Assembly: GCA_963772645.1 (NCBI GenBank)
Contig: CAVYYD010000010.1
Coordinates: 310,001 to 374,000 of the forward strand
Reading direction: 5' to 3'
Length of the DNA: 64,000 nucleotides
Source: DASSQJ01 sp963772645
GTDB lineage: Bacteria; Actinomycetota; Actinomycetes; Actinomycetales; Dermatophilaceae
Part shown: positions 47,926 to 56,115 of the stretch, piece after piece
Layout: each line of letters begins with the position of its first letter
Numbering within the stretch: the stretch's first letter is position 1
The notes under the pieces: model-generated
Database searches by the model: none
Told to the model about the DNA's origin: nothing
Seen by the model: only the letters and a program-made list of their open reading frames with translations
Made by a program: the position numbers and the translations under genes

Positions 47926-49097
47926 CACTCGCCCTTCCGGTCGGGGCGGCCGGGGCCGGCCTCGTCGTCGTCCCCGGACTCGGCGTCGGCCTCGGCGGCG
48001 GCGGCGGCCCCCGCGGCGTGGTCGACCGGCACCGACGCGCTCTGCGCCGAGACGTTCGCCGCGCGACCCACCGGCCCGGGGGTGGCCTCCTGCGGCGGGA
48101 CGACGTCGACGACGTCCTTGGGGGTCTGCACCTCGCGGGCGACCCCGCGCACGCCCTCGCCGGTGGAGACGACCTCGGGCGGCTCGGCCTTCGTCCGCTT
48201 CCGGGTGGTCGAGGCCTTCGCCTCGCCGGAGGCGTCGTCGTCGTGCTTCTCGCCGGGGGTGTCGTCGCCGTCGCGATCGGCGGCGGGCTCCACCTTGTCG
48301 GCGGCCGCCTCGTCCGAGGCCGGGGTGACCTCGGTGCTGCCGGGGGCGCGCCCGCCGGAGCCGCCGGCGCGCGCGCCGGCACCCTCGGGGGCGGACCAGC
48401 CGTGCTCCTGCGCGATGCGCAGGCCGAGCAGGGTCGCCGGACCGGCGCCCGGGCCCTCGTCGGCCCGTCCGTCGCTGAAGCCGGCCAGCACCCGGCTGAC
48501 CTCCTTGAAGGTGCACACCCGGTTCGCCCCACGGGTCGGGGTGACCTCCTCGCCGGCACGGAGGCGCTCGACCATCTCGATCGTCGACTCCGGGGTCTGG
48601 TTGTCGAAGAACTCCCAGTTCGCCACGACGACCGGGGCGTAGTCGCAGGCGGCGTTGCACTCGACCCGCTCGAGGGTGACCATGCCGTCCTCGGTGGTCT
48701 CGTCGTGCCCGACCCCGAGGTGCTCGCTCACCGCCTCCCAGATCTCGTCGCCGCCCATGACGGCGCACAGGGTGTTCGTGCAGACCCCGACGGTGTAGGT
48801 GCCGTTCGGGTGACGCTTGAACTGGGTGTAGAACGTCGCGACGCCCGAGACCTCCGCGGTGGTCAGGTCGAGCAGCTCCGCGCACAGGTCGATGCCGCGG
48901 CCGGTGACGTAGCCGTCGACGGACTGGACGAGGTGGAGCAGCGGCAGCAGCGCGGACCGCTTCTGCGGGTACCGCGCCATGACCGCGGCGGCGTCGCGGC
49001 GCAGGTCCGCCTCGACGTCGGCGGGGTAGGGCTCCTTGGACTCCTGGGGGACCGTGAGGTGCCCGGAGGCGGTCTGCAGGCCGAAGTCGCCAGCCAT
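47925..49097 (-). CDS. nuoE: NADH-quinone oxidoreductase subunit E with long disordered C-terminal extension
   Basis: This thioredoxin-fold 2Fe-2S subunit has ligands C106, C111, C147 and C151 (CTNTLC and ECNAAC). The conserved domain ends by about residue 235. Residues 240-390 form a low-complexity, Glu/Asp/Ala/Pro-rich extension with a short basic block (TTRKRTK), so the protein is nearly twice the usual length. No frameshift is needed to explain this: the frame continues to the overlap with nuoF. The extension might dock the NADH module or another partner. Confidence 0.92.
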   Translation of the reverse strand: MAGDFGLQTASGHLTVPQESKEPYPADVEADLRRDAAAVMARYPQKRSALLPLLHLVQSVDGYVTGRGIDLCAELLDLTTAEVSGVATFYTQFKRHPNGTYTVGVCTNTLCAVMGGDEIWEAVSEHLGVGHDETTEDGMVTLERVECNAACDYAPVVVANWEFFDNQTPESTIEMVERLRAGEEVTPTRGANRVCTFKEVSRVLAGFSDGRADEGPGAGPATLLGLRIAQEHGWSAPEGAGARAGGSGGRAPGSTEVTPASDEAAADKVEPAADRDGDDTPGEKHDDDASGEAKASTTRKRTKAEPPEVVSTGEGVRGVAREVQTPKDVVDVVPPQEATPGPVGRAANVSAQSASVPVDHAAGAAAAAEADAESGDDDEAGPGRPDRKGE

Positions 49098-50506
49098 CAG
49101 CGGTCGACACCTCCCATGACGGGGTCGATGGAGGCCACCGCGACGATGACGTCGGCGACCTGGCCGCCCTCGCACATCGCGGCCACGGCCTGGAGGTTGT
49201 TGAAGCTCGGGTCGCGGAAGTGCGCCCGGTACGGACGGGTGCCGCCGTCGGAGACGGCGTGGCAGCCGAGCTCGCCCTTGGCGGACTCGACGGCGACGTA
49301 CGCCTGGCCGGGCGGGACCCGGAAGCCCTCGGTGACGAGCTTGAAGTGGTGGATCAGGGCCTCCATCGAGGTCCCCATGATCTCGCGGATGTGGTCGAGG
49401 CTGTTGCCCATCCCGTCGCCGCCGATGGCGAGCTGGGCCGGCCAGGCGATCTTCTTGTCCTCGACCATGACCGGCTGGCCCTCGGTGCGCTGGAGCCGGT
49501 CGAGGGTCTGCTCGACGATCCCCAGCGACTGGTACATCTCGTCGATGCGGATGCGCAGCCGGTCGTAGGCGTCGCAGCCGGTGCGGGTGACGACGTCGAA
49601 GTCGTAGGTCTCGTACCCGCAGTACGGCGCGGACTTGCGCAGGTCGTGCGGGAGCCCGGTGGAGCGCAGGATCGGCCCGGTGATCCCGAGCGCGATGCAC
49701 CCGGTGAGGTCGAGGTAGCCGACGCCGACGGTGCGACCCTTGAGCAGGGGGTTCTCGTTGAGCAGCGCCTCGAGCTCGCCGATGCCGCGGCGCAGCTCGG
49801 CGACGACCTCGCGGACCATGTCGACGGCCCCGTGGGGCACGTCCTGGGCCACCCCGCCGGGGCGGATGTACGCGTGGTTCATGCGCAGCCCGGTGATCGC
49901 CTCGAAGACGCGAAGGATGCGCTCGCGCTCACGGAACCCGATGGTCATCACCGTCGTCGCGCCCAGCTCCATGCCCCCGGTGCCGATCGCCACGAGGTGC
50001 GAGTTGATCCGGGTGAGCTCCATCATCATCACCCGGATGACGGTGGCGCGCTCGGGGATCCGGTCGGTGATGCCGAGGAGCCGCTCCACCGCGAGGCAGT
50101 AGGCGGTCTCCTGGAACATCGGCATGAGGTAGTCCATCCGGGTGCAGAACGTCACGCCCTGCACCCAGGTGCGGTACTCCATGTTCTTCTCGATGCCGGT
50201 GTGCAGGTACCCGACCGCCGCGCGGGCCTCGGTCACGGTCTCGCCGTCGAGCTCGAGGATGAGCCGGAGCACGCCGTGCGTCGACGGGTGCTGCGGACCC
50301 ATGTTGACGACGATCCGCTCCTCGTGCAGCGCGGTGGCCTCGTCGACGAGGTCGTTCCAGTCGCCGCCGGAGACGGTGAATACGGTGGCGTCGCCGGCAC
50401 CGTCGTCGGTGGACGCGCCGTACGGGTCGGCGCCGGGCAGCGAGGGGTCCAGGCCCGGGCTGGTGGCCGGGTCGTCGTGGACCGTGTCGTGCTCGTGGGT
50501 CGTCAT
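49097..50506 (-). CDS. nuoD: NADH-quinone oxidoreductase subunit D
   Basis: This 469-residue 49-kDa-type subunit forms the quinone pocket with NuoB. Landmarks are NMGPQHPSTHGVLRLILELDG, GYLHTGIEKNMEYRTW, ELTRINSHLVAIGTGGMELGA and the C-terminal DPVMGGVDR. The N-terminal ~50 residues are acidic and not conserved. It is the only NuoD in the window, although two sets of NuoB, C, H and I exist. Confidence 0.96.
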   Translation of the reverse strand: MTTHEHDTVHDDPATSPGLDPSLPGADPYGASTDDGAGDATVFTVSGGDWNDLVDEATALHEERIVVNMGPQHPSTHGVLRLILELDGETVTEARAAVGYLHTGIEKNMEYRTWVQGVTFCTRMDYLMPMFQETAYCLAVERLLGITDRIPERATVIRVMMMELTRINSHLVAIGTGGMELGATTVMTIGFRERERILRVFEAITGLRMNHAYIRPGGVAQDVPHGAVDMVREVVAELRRGIGELEALLNENPLLKGRTVGVGYLDLTGCIALGITGPILRSTGLPHDLRKSAPYCGYETYDFDVVTRTGCDAYDRLRIRIDEMYQSLGIVEQTLDRLQRTEGQPVMVEDKKIAWPAQLAIGGDGMGNSLDHIREIMGTSMEALIHHFKLVTEGFRVPPGQAYVAVESAKGELGCHAVSDGGTRPYRAHFRDPSFNNLQAVAAMCEGGQVADVIVAVASIDPVMGGVDR

Positions 50507-51327
50507 CAGCTGTACGCCCTCCGCTCGTCGGGCGGCGGGACGACGCCACCCTTGTACTCGACGGGGATGCCGCCGAGCGGGTAGTCCTTGCGCTGGGGGT
50601 GGCCCGGCCAGTCGTCGGGCATGAGGATGCGGGTGAGCGCGGGGTGGCCGTCGAAGATGATGCCGAACAGGTCCCAGGTCTCGCGCTCGTGCCAGTCGGC
50701 GCCCGGCCAGACCTCGACGATCGACGGGATGTGCGGGTCGCCGTCGGGACAGGTGACCTCGAGCCGGACCCGCCGGCTGCCGTGGGTGACCGAGATCAGG
50801 TGGTAGACGGCGTGCAGCTCGCGCCCGGCCTCGCCCGGGAAGTGGACCCCGGAGACGCTCATGCACATCTCGAAGCGCAGGGCGGGGTCGTCACGCAGCG
50901 CGCGGGCCACGGCGAGGAGGTGCTCGCGGGCGACGAAGAAGGTGAGCTCGCCGCGGTCGACGACGACCCGCTCCACGGCCTCGTGGTAGCCGGGGCCCTC
51001 GGTGAGCGCGCTGCCGAGGCTGTCCGCGAGCTCGTCGAAGAACGAGCCGTAGGGGCGCGGGCTGGCGCCGGGGAAGAGGGTGGGGGTGACCAGCCCGCCG
51101 TAGCCGGAGGTGTCCTGCCCGCGGGTCGGGCCGAACATCCCCCGACGCTCGCCGACCTGGACCGGCTCGAGCTCCTCCTCGGAGATGTCCTGCCACCGGG
51201 CGACGTTGGCGCTGTGCGCGGCGTGCAGGTCCTCGGGGGCGTCGTCGGTGCGGGTCTGCGGCGAGTCGATCTCCTTGTCGGGGACCGGCTCCACGGTGCT
51301 GTCGTCGGTGGTTGTCTCGTCGCTCAT
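50506..51327 (-). CDS. nuoC: NADH-quinone oxidoreductase subunit C
   Basis: This 273-residue 30-kDa-type subunit has the signature WHERETWDLFGIIFDGHP and closes HPQRKDYPLGGIPVEYKGG. About 80 acidic N-terminal residues precede the fold. The ATG at 51327 overlaps the nuoB stop, and the end shares a base with the nuoD start. The C-terminal region matches standard NuoC, unlike NuoC2. Confidence 0.95.
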   Translation of the reverse strand: MSDETTTDDSTVEPVPDKEIDSPQTRTDDAPEDLHAAHSANVARWQDISEEELEPVQVGERRGMFGPTRGQDTSGYGGLVTPTLFPGASPRPYGSFFDELADSLGSALTEGPGYHEAVERVVVDRGELTFFVAREHLLAVARALRDDPALRFEMCMSVSGVHFPGEAGRELHAVYHLISVTHGSRRVRLEVTCPDGDPHIPSIVEVWPGADWHERETWDLFGIIFDGHPALTRILMPDDWPGHPQRKDYPLGGIPVEYKGGVVPPPDERRAYS

Positions 51328-51923
51328 CCGAGGAGGTTCTTCCCGGTCGGTGCCATGAGGTGGGCCAGGTGGTCGTGCGTGGGGGCCATCTGCGACGTGG
51401 GCGTCGCGCGCAGCGCGGCCTCCTCGGCGGCCCGGGCGGCGGCGACCCGGTTGACCCCGAGCTTGCTGCCCTGGATCTGGTGGTGGAGCTCGATGATCGC
51501 GTTGAGCAGCATCTCGGGCCGCGGCGGGCACCCGGGCAGGTAGACGTCGACCGGGACGATGTGGTCGACGCCCTGGACGATCGCGTAGTTGTTGAACATC
51601 CCGCCCGAGCTCGCGCAGACACCCATCGCGATGACCCACTTGGGGTTCGGCATCTGGTCGTAGACCTGGCGGAGGACCGGGGCCATCTTCTGCGAGACCC
51701 GGCCCGCGACGATCATCAGGTCGGCCTGGCGGGGGGTGGCGGAGAACCGTTCCATCCCGAACCGGGCGATGTCGTAGTCGGGGGTGCCGACAGCCATCAT
51801 CTCGATGGCGCAGCAGGCCAGGCCGAAGGTGGCCGGCCAGATCGAGGCCTTGCGCATGTAGCCGACGACGTGCTCGAGCGTCGTGAGGACGAACCCGGCG
51901 GGCAGCTTCTCCTCGAGTCCCAT
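51324..51923 (-). CDS. nuoB: NADH-quinone oxidoreductase subunit B
   Basis: This 199-residue subunit holds cluster N2. Its four cysteines are in FGLACCAIEMM, AMGVCASSGGMF and VYLPGCPPRPE. The ATG at 51923 is preceded by AAGGAGG. A 72-bp gap separates it from nuoA. It is clearly distinct from NuoB2 at the motif flanks. Confidence 0.96.
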   Translation of the reverse strand: MGLEEKLPAGFVLTTLEHVVGYMRKASIWPATFGLACCAIEMMAVGTPDYDIARFGMERFSATPRQADLMIVAGRVSQKMAPVLRQVYDQMPNPKWVIAMGVCASSGGMFNNYAIVQGVDHIVPVDVYLPGCPPRPEMLLNAIIELHHQIQGSKLGVNRVAAARAAEEAALRATPTSQMAPTHDHLAHLMAPTGKNLLG

Positions 51924-51995
51924 CTCAGTCCTCCTTCGTGGTGACGGACGGGGTGGTCGCGCGCGCGGGGCACACGGCCGGGGCGGTCGGGGTCA

Positions 51996-52358
51996 TCAGT
52001 CCCACTCCAGGCCGCCGCGCTTCCACACGTAGGCGTAGGCGACGAACACCGTGATGATGAACAGGACCATCTCGACGAGCGCGAAGAGGCCGAGCTGGTC
52101 GAAGGCGACGGCGAACGGGTAGAGGAAGACCGACTCGATGTCGAAGATGATGAAGAGCATCGCCGTCAGGAAGTACTTGACCGGGACGCGCCCCCCGCCC
52201 TGCGCCCGGGGGGTGGGCTGGATGCCGCACTCGTAGGCCTCCATCTTGGCGCGGTTGTAGCGCTTGGGGCCGACGACGAGGCTGGTGCCCACCGACAGCG
52301 CCGCGAAGCCGAAGCCGAACGCCAGGAGGATGAGGAGAGGGACGTAGGGGTTGCTCAT
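51996..52358 (-). CDS. nuoA: NADH-quinone oxidoreductase subunit A
   Basis: This 120-residue three-helix subunit is the first gene of the complete 14-gene nuo operon. It shows KMEAYECGIQPTPRAQGGGR and FDIESVFLYPFAVAF. The ATG at 52358 follows AAAGGGGAG. A sigma70-like promoter candidate lies about 80 nt upstream. Confidence 0.95.
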   Translation of the reverse strand: MSNPYVPLLILLAFGFGFAALSVGTSLVVGPKRYNRAKMEAYECGIQPTPRAQGGGRVPVKYFLTAMLFIIFDIESVFLYPFAVAFDQLGLFALVEMVLFIITVFVAYAYVWKRGGLEWD

Positions 52359-52436
52359 CGCAGGACAACTCCCCTTTCGCTGCTCGTGGGCCGCCAGTGG
52401 GCGCTGGTCGGCGGGGGCGCGTGGTGCGTCCCGGCC

Positions 52437-52464
52437 ATCCTAGGGGGAGTGACGTACGCCTCAA
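52437..52464 (-). promoter_or_regulatory. Candidate promoter of the nuoA-N operon
   Basis: On the minus strand, TTGAGG (52459-52464) and TAGGAT (52437-52442) are separated by 16 nt, and the -10 stands about 79 nt upstream of the nuoA start. Upstream of it (52538-52607) lie three inverted repeats that may serve as regulator sites. Confidence 0.5.
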
Positions 52465-52537
52465 CCTGCGCGGTGGCCACGCCGGGGCGGCACCGCGACG
52501 TCGGCGGGGTGGTCGTCACTCGGTCCTCGGGATGCTT

Positions 52538-52560
52538 GTGAAGGTCTTCACGAATTCGTG
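52538..52560. promoter_or_regulatory. Two overlapping palindromes upstream of nuoA
   Basis: GTGAAGGTCTTCAC (52538-52551, perfect arms with a 2-nt centre) overlaps CACGAATTCGTG (52549-52560, a perfect 12-bp palindrome) by three bases. They lie in an AT-richer patch about 75 bp upstream of the nuo -35 box, in the gap between menG and nuoA. This arrangement is typical of operators for dimeric regulators; the regulator is unknown. Confidence 0.5.
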
Positions 52561-52593
52561 GGCAGTCTAGGCGCCGCCACCGACGGGTCGCAC

Positions 52594-52607
52594 TTAGGCG
52601 GGCCTAA
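52594..52607. promoter_or_regulatory. Inverted repeat TTAGGC-GG-GCCTAA at the menG end
   Basis: Perfect 6-bp arms around a 2-nt centre overlap the menG stop codon. TTAGG half-sites recall the iron-regulator (IdeR/DmdR) box, but the spacing is shorter than the known 19-bp box, so that reading is weak. It might instead be a small terminator or operator. Confidence 0.3.
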
Positions 52608-53341
52608 CCCTCGACCGCAGCCTCGCCCGGGCCCGGGCCGGCCCCCGTCGGGGGGCGCGTCGCGCGGTGCAGCGCGACGATGCCGCCGGTGAGGTTGCGC
52701 CACTGCACCCCGGTCCAGCCGGCCGCCGCGAGCTTCTCGCCGAGCTCGCGCTGGGCCGGCCAGGCCGCGATCGACTCGGCGAGGTAGACGTAGGACTCGG
52801 GGTCGCTGCTGACCCGCCGGGCGATCGCCGGCAGCGAGCGCATGAGGTACCGCGAGTACAGGGTGCGGAACGCGGCGTTCGTCGGCTGGCTGAACTCGCA
52901 GACGACGAGCCGCCCCCCGGGCCGGGTGACCCGGAGGAACTCGCGCAGGGCGACGCCGGCGTCCGCGACGTTGCGCAGCCCGAAGCTCATCGTCACGACG
53001 TCGAAGGACTCGTCGGCGAACGGGAGCCGCATCGCGTCGGCCGCGGTGAAACCCAGGTCGGAGCGGCGGCGGTGGCCGACCCGCAGCATCCCGAGCGAGA
53101 AGTCGGCCGGGACGACGTCGACGCCGGAGTCGGCGAACGGCTCGCTGCTCGTGCCGGTGCCCGCGGCGATGTCGAGGACGCGCTCGCCCGGCTCGGCGCC
53201 GCAGGCCTCGACGACCGCTCGCCGCCAGAGCCGGTCCTGGCCGAGGGAGAGGATGTCGTTGGTGACGTCGTACCGGCTCGCGACGTCGTCGAACATGGCG
53301 GCGACGTCACGGGGGTCCTTGTCGAGGGAGGCTCGGGACAT
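52604..53341 (-). CDS. menG: Demethylmenaquinone methyltransferase (MenG/UbiE)
   Basis: This 245-residue SAM-dependent methyltransferase does the last step of menaquinone head-group synthesis. It has the UbiE family signatures YDVTNDILSLGQDRLWRR and the SAM motif VLDIAAGTGTSSEPFA, then FDVVTMSFGLRNVAD and RPGGRLVVCEFSQP. The ATG at 53341 is chosen because GAGG stands nine bases upstream; another ATG nine bases further up is possible. It is divergent from menF and upstream of the nuo operon in the same orientation. Confidence 0.93.
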   Translation of the reverse strand: MSRASLDKDPRDVAAMFDDVASRYDVTNDILSLGQDRLWRRAVVEACGAEPGERVLDIAAGTGTSSEPFADSGVDVVPADFSLGMLRVGHRRRSDLGFTAADAMRLPFADESFDVVTMSFGLRNVADAGVALREFLRVTRPGGRLVVCEFSQPTNAAFRTLYSRYLMRSLPAIARRVSSDPESYVYLAESIAAWPAQRELGEKLAAAGWTGVQWRNLTGGIVALHRATRPPTGAGPGPGEAAVEG

Positions 53342-53383
53342 GCGGGCCATCCTCGCACCGGCCCGGCCGCGGGCGCTCATCGC

Positions 53384-53429
53384 CTCGGGTGCCCAGCCGG
53401 TCGACGGGGCGGCCACCTGGGCACCCGAG
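53384..53429. repeat. 46-nt palindromic repeat, copy 3
   Basis: The arms CTCGGGTGCCCAG and CTGGGCACCCGAG form a perfect 13-bp stem. Relative to copies 1 and 2 the outermost pair is C-G instead of G-C, a compensatory change. It sits in the divergent gap between menG and menF, 41 bp before the menF start, where it could affect either promoter. Confidence 0.75.
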
Positions 53430-53469
53430 CGCCGGGATGCCGCCCCGGGCGCCGTATCGTTGCGTCCCG

Positions 53470-54780
53470 ATGACCTCGCTCCCCGCGGCGCGCCCGGACC
53501 ACCACGCACCGGCCGCCCCCCTCGTCGCCCGGACCGTCCCGCTCGACCCCGGGCTCGCGGCCGACCTGCTCTCCCTGCTCCCCGCCGGCGGCCCGCGGGA
53601 CGCCTGCTCGTGGGTGCGGCGCGGCGAGGGCCTCGTCGGCTGGGGCCGTGCCGCCACCCACACCGCCTCCGGCCCGGACCGCTTCGCCGAGCTCGAGGCG
53701 TGGTGGCGGGGGCTGGTCGGGTCCGCCGTCGTCCGGGACGAGGTCGACCTGCCGGGAACGGGGCCGGTCGCGTTCGGCTCCGTCGCCTACTCCCCCCGCT
53801 CCCCCGAGGGCGGCGCGCTCGTCGTGCCGGAGGTCGTCGTGGGACGCCGAGGCGACCGGGCCTGGCTGACGACGGTGAGCGCCGAGCAGGTGCTGGCCTC
53901 GGTGCCCCGGCAGCCCACCGTCGGGGTCCAGCCGGAACCGGAGGCACCGCTGGACGTCGCCTTCTCCGACGGCGCCCTCTCCCCTGCCCAGTGGTCCGGT
54001 GCGGTCGCCGAGGCCGTGGACCGGATCACGGCCGGCCGGCTCGACAAGGTCGTCCTGGCCCGCGACCTCGGCGTCACGACCTCGGCCGCGGTCGACGTGC
54101 GGTGGCTGCTGCACCGGCTCGCCGAGCGCTACGACACGACGTGGGTGTTCGCCGTCGACGGGCTCGTCGGCGCCACCCCGGAGCTGCTCGTCCGCCGCGA
54201 GAAGGGCCTGGTCACCTCCCGGGTCCTCGCCGGGACGATCCGCCGCTCCGGCGACGACACCCACGACCTCGCCCTCGCGGCATCCCTCGCCCGGTCCTCC
54301 AAGGACCTCGAGGAGCACGAGTACGCGGTGCGCTCGGTCGCCGACGCCCTGGCGCCGCACTGCTCGTCGATGAACGTGCCCGAGACGCCGTTCGTGCTCC
54401 ACCTCTCCAACGTCATGCACCTGGCGACCGACGTCGCCGGGGTGCTCGCGGACCGCGCCTCCTCGCTGTCCCTGGCCGCCGCGCTGCACCCCTCGGCGGC
54501 CGTCTGCGGCACCCCGACCGCGGCCGCCGACGACGTCATCGCCGAGCTCGAGCACATGGACCGCGGCCGCTACGCCGGGCCGGTCGGCTGGATCGACGCC
54601 GACGGCGACGGCGAGTGGGGCATCGCGCTGCGGTGCGGGCTCGTCGACCGCGACGAGCCCTCCCGGATGCGGATCTTCGCCGGGTGCGGCATCGTCGCCG
54701 GGTCCGACCCGGCGGGTGAACTCGCCGAGTCCTCGGCCAAGCTCGTTCCGATGCGCGACGCACTCACCGCCCGCGCCTGA
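53470..54780 (+). CDS. menF: Isochorismate synthase
   Basis: This 436-residue chorismate-utilising enzyme converts chorismate to isochorismate, the first committed step toward menaquinone. It shows ITAGRLDKVVLARDL, TPELLVRREKGLVTSRVLAGTIRR, SSKDLEEHEYAV, AAVCGTPTAAA and GPVGWIDADGDGEWGIALRC. With menD 2.6 kb away and no siderophore genes in view, a menaquinone role is likelier than a siderophore one (EntC/DhbC-type). The start is ATG at 53470. Confidence 0.88.
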   Translation: MTSLPAARPDHHAPAAPLVARTVPLDPGLAADLLSLLPAGGPRDACSWVRRGEGLVGWGRAATHTASGPDRFAELEAWWRGLVGSAVVRDEVDLPGTGPVAFGSVAYSPRSPEGGALVVPEVVVGRRGDRAWLTTVSAEQVLASVPRQPTVGVQPEPEAPLDVAFSDGALSPAQWSGAVAEAVDRITAGRLDKVVLARDLGVTTSAAVDVRWLLHRLAERYDTTWVFAVDGLVGATPELLVRREKGLVTSRVLAGTIRRSGDDTHDLALAASLARSSKDLEEHEYAVRSVADALAPHCSSMNVPETPFVLHLSNVMHLATDVAGVLADRASSLSLAAALHPSAAVCGTPTAAADDVIAELEHMDRGRYAGPVGWIDADGDGEWGIALRCGLVDRDEPSRMRIFAGCGIVAGSDPAGELAESSAKLVPMRDALTARA

Positions 54781-54786
54781 CCCGGC

Positions 54787-56016
54787 TCAGGTGAAGGGCG
54801 GCCGGGCGTCGACGGCGACCGACCGCCGGCCGGCCCAGCGCCAGAGACGGGCGGCCCGGTCGCGGTCCTCGTCGGTGACGAGGTTGCCCATCCAGCGCAG
54901 CGCGAGGGTCATGAGCCAGTCGCTGCGCATCCCGACCGGGCCGAGCGCCGACATCATCCGCGGGAGCGTGAAGACCCCGGCGAGCCGTCGGGCGATCGAG
55001 AACGCCTCGCCGTAGTGCTCGCTCAGCAGCGCCGGCCACACGGTGGCGAGGTCGTCGTCGAGGTGGGCCGCGACGAGCCGGCCCGTCTCCAGCCCGTAGT
55101 CGATGCCCTCGCCGTTGAGCGGGTTGACGCAGGCGGCGGCGTCCCCGACGAGGGCCCAGTTGGCTCCGGCGACGTTGCTCACGGCACCGCCCATCGGCAG
55201 CAACGCGCTCGTCGGCAGCCGTTGCGGCCCGACCAGCCCGAACTCGGCGCGCCGGGCCTGGGTGTAGTGGCGCATCAACGGCTTGATCGCGACGTCCGCG
55301 GGACGCCGCGTCGTGGCCAGGGTGCCGACCCCGACGTTCACCTGCCCGCCGCCGAGCGGGAAGATCCAGCCGTACCCGGGCAGGGCCTCCCCCTGCTCGC
55401 CGCGCAGCTCCAGGTGGCTGCTGATCCACGGGTCGTCGGACCGCTCGGAGTCGACGTAGCAGCGGCCCGCGACGGCGTAGACGGTGTCCTGGTGCCACTC
55501 ACGGCCCAGCACCTTGCCCAGGCCGGATCGCACGCCGTCGGCGACGACGAGGCGCTCGCAGGCGATGTCGAAGGTCTCCTCGCCGCGGCGGAAGGTGACG
55601 GAACGGACACGGCCGCCCTGGAGGGTCGCGTCGACCGCCTTGGCGCCCTCGATCCCGGTGGCCCCGGACTTCAGGGCGGCGGTGCGGATGCCGTCGTCGA
55701 GCTCGGTGCGCGGGACGGCCGAGCCGTGGTCGGGCAGGGAGCCCCCGGGCCAGGGCAGGTGGAGGGTCTGGCCGAAGCCGTGGGCCCGCAGACCCCGGTT
55801 CACGGTGTGACCGCGCACCCAGTCCCCGAGGCCGAGCCGGTCGAGCTCGGCGATCGCCCGAGGAGTGAGGCCGTCCCCGCACGTCTTGTCGCGCGGGAAG
55901 GTGGCGGCGTCGGCGAGGACGACGTCCCGGCCGTCGCGCGCCGCCCAGGCGGCGGCCGCCGAGCCGGCCGGGCCGGCGCCGACCACGAGGACGTCGGTGC
56001 GCAGGGAGGTGGACAC
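54787..56016 (-). CDS. Geranylgeranyl reductase family FAD protein (MenJ-like menaquinone reductase)
   Basis: This 409-residue flavoprotein has an N-terminal FAD-binding VLVVGAGPAGSAAAAWAA, FPRDKTCGDGLTPRAI and a second FAD motif, NWALVGDAAACVNPLNGEGIDYGLETGRL. The family saturates isoprenoid double bonds. In mycobacteria, MenJ reduces the menaquinone side chain. Position between menF and menD, near nuo, supports that role here. The start is GTG at 56016. It is convergent with menF, ending 6 bp away. Confidence 0.88.
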   Translation of the reverse strand: MSTSLRTDVLVVGAGPAGSAAAAWAARDGRDVVLADAATFPRDKTCGDGLTPRAIAELDRLGLGDWVRGHTVNRGLRAHGFGQTLHLPWPGGSLPDHGSAVPRTELDDGIRTAALKSGATGIEGAKAVDATLQGGRVRSVTFRRGEETFDIACERLVVADGVRSGLGKVLGREWHQDTVYAVAGRCYVDSERSDDPWISSHLELRGEQGEALPGYGWIFPLGGGQVNVGVGTLATTRRPADVAIKPLMRHYTQARRAEFGLVGPQRLPTSALLPMGGAVSNVAGANWALVGDAAACVNPLNGEGIDYGLETGRLVAAHLDDDLATVWPALLSEHYGEAFSIARRLAGVFTLPRMMSALGPVGMRSDWLMTLALRWMGNLVTDEDRDRAARLWRWAGRRSVAVDARPPFT

Positions 56017-56115
56017 GGGGTGATTCTCGCAAGCCGGGCCCGCTCCCACCGAATCCGCCTCGACACGGCGATATCCGCTGGCCCTCGCGCCGGGGCGTCG
56101 GGTTCGATGGCGGCC

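Noticed and set aside
52594..52607. Definite IdeR/DmdR iron box
   Set aside because: The half-sites are similar, but the centre is too short for the 19-bp box. It is kept only as a weak regulatory candidate.
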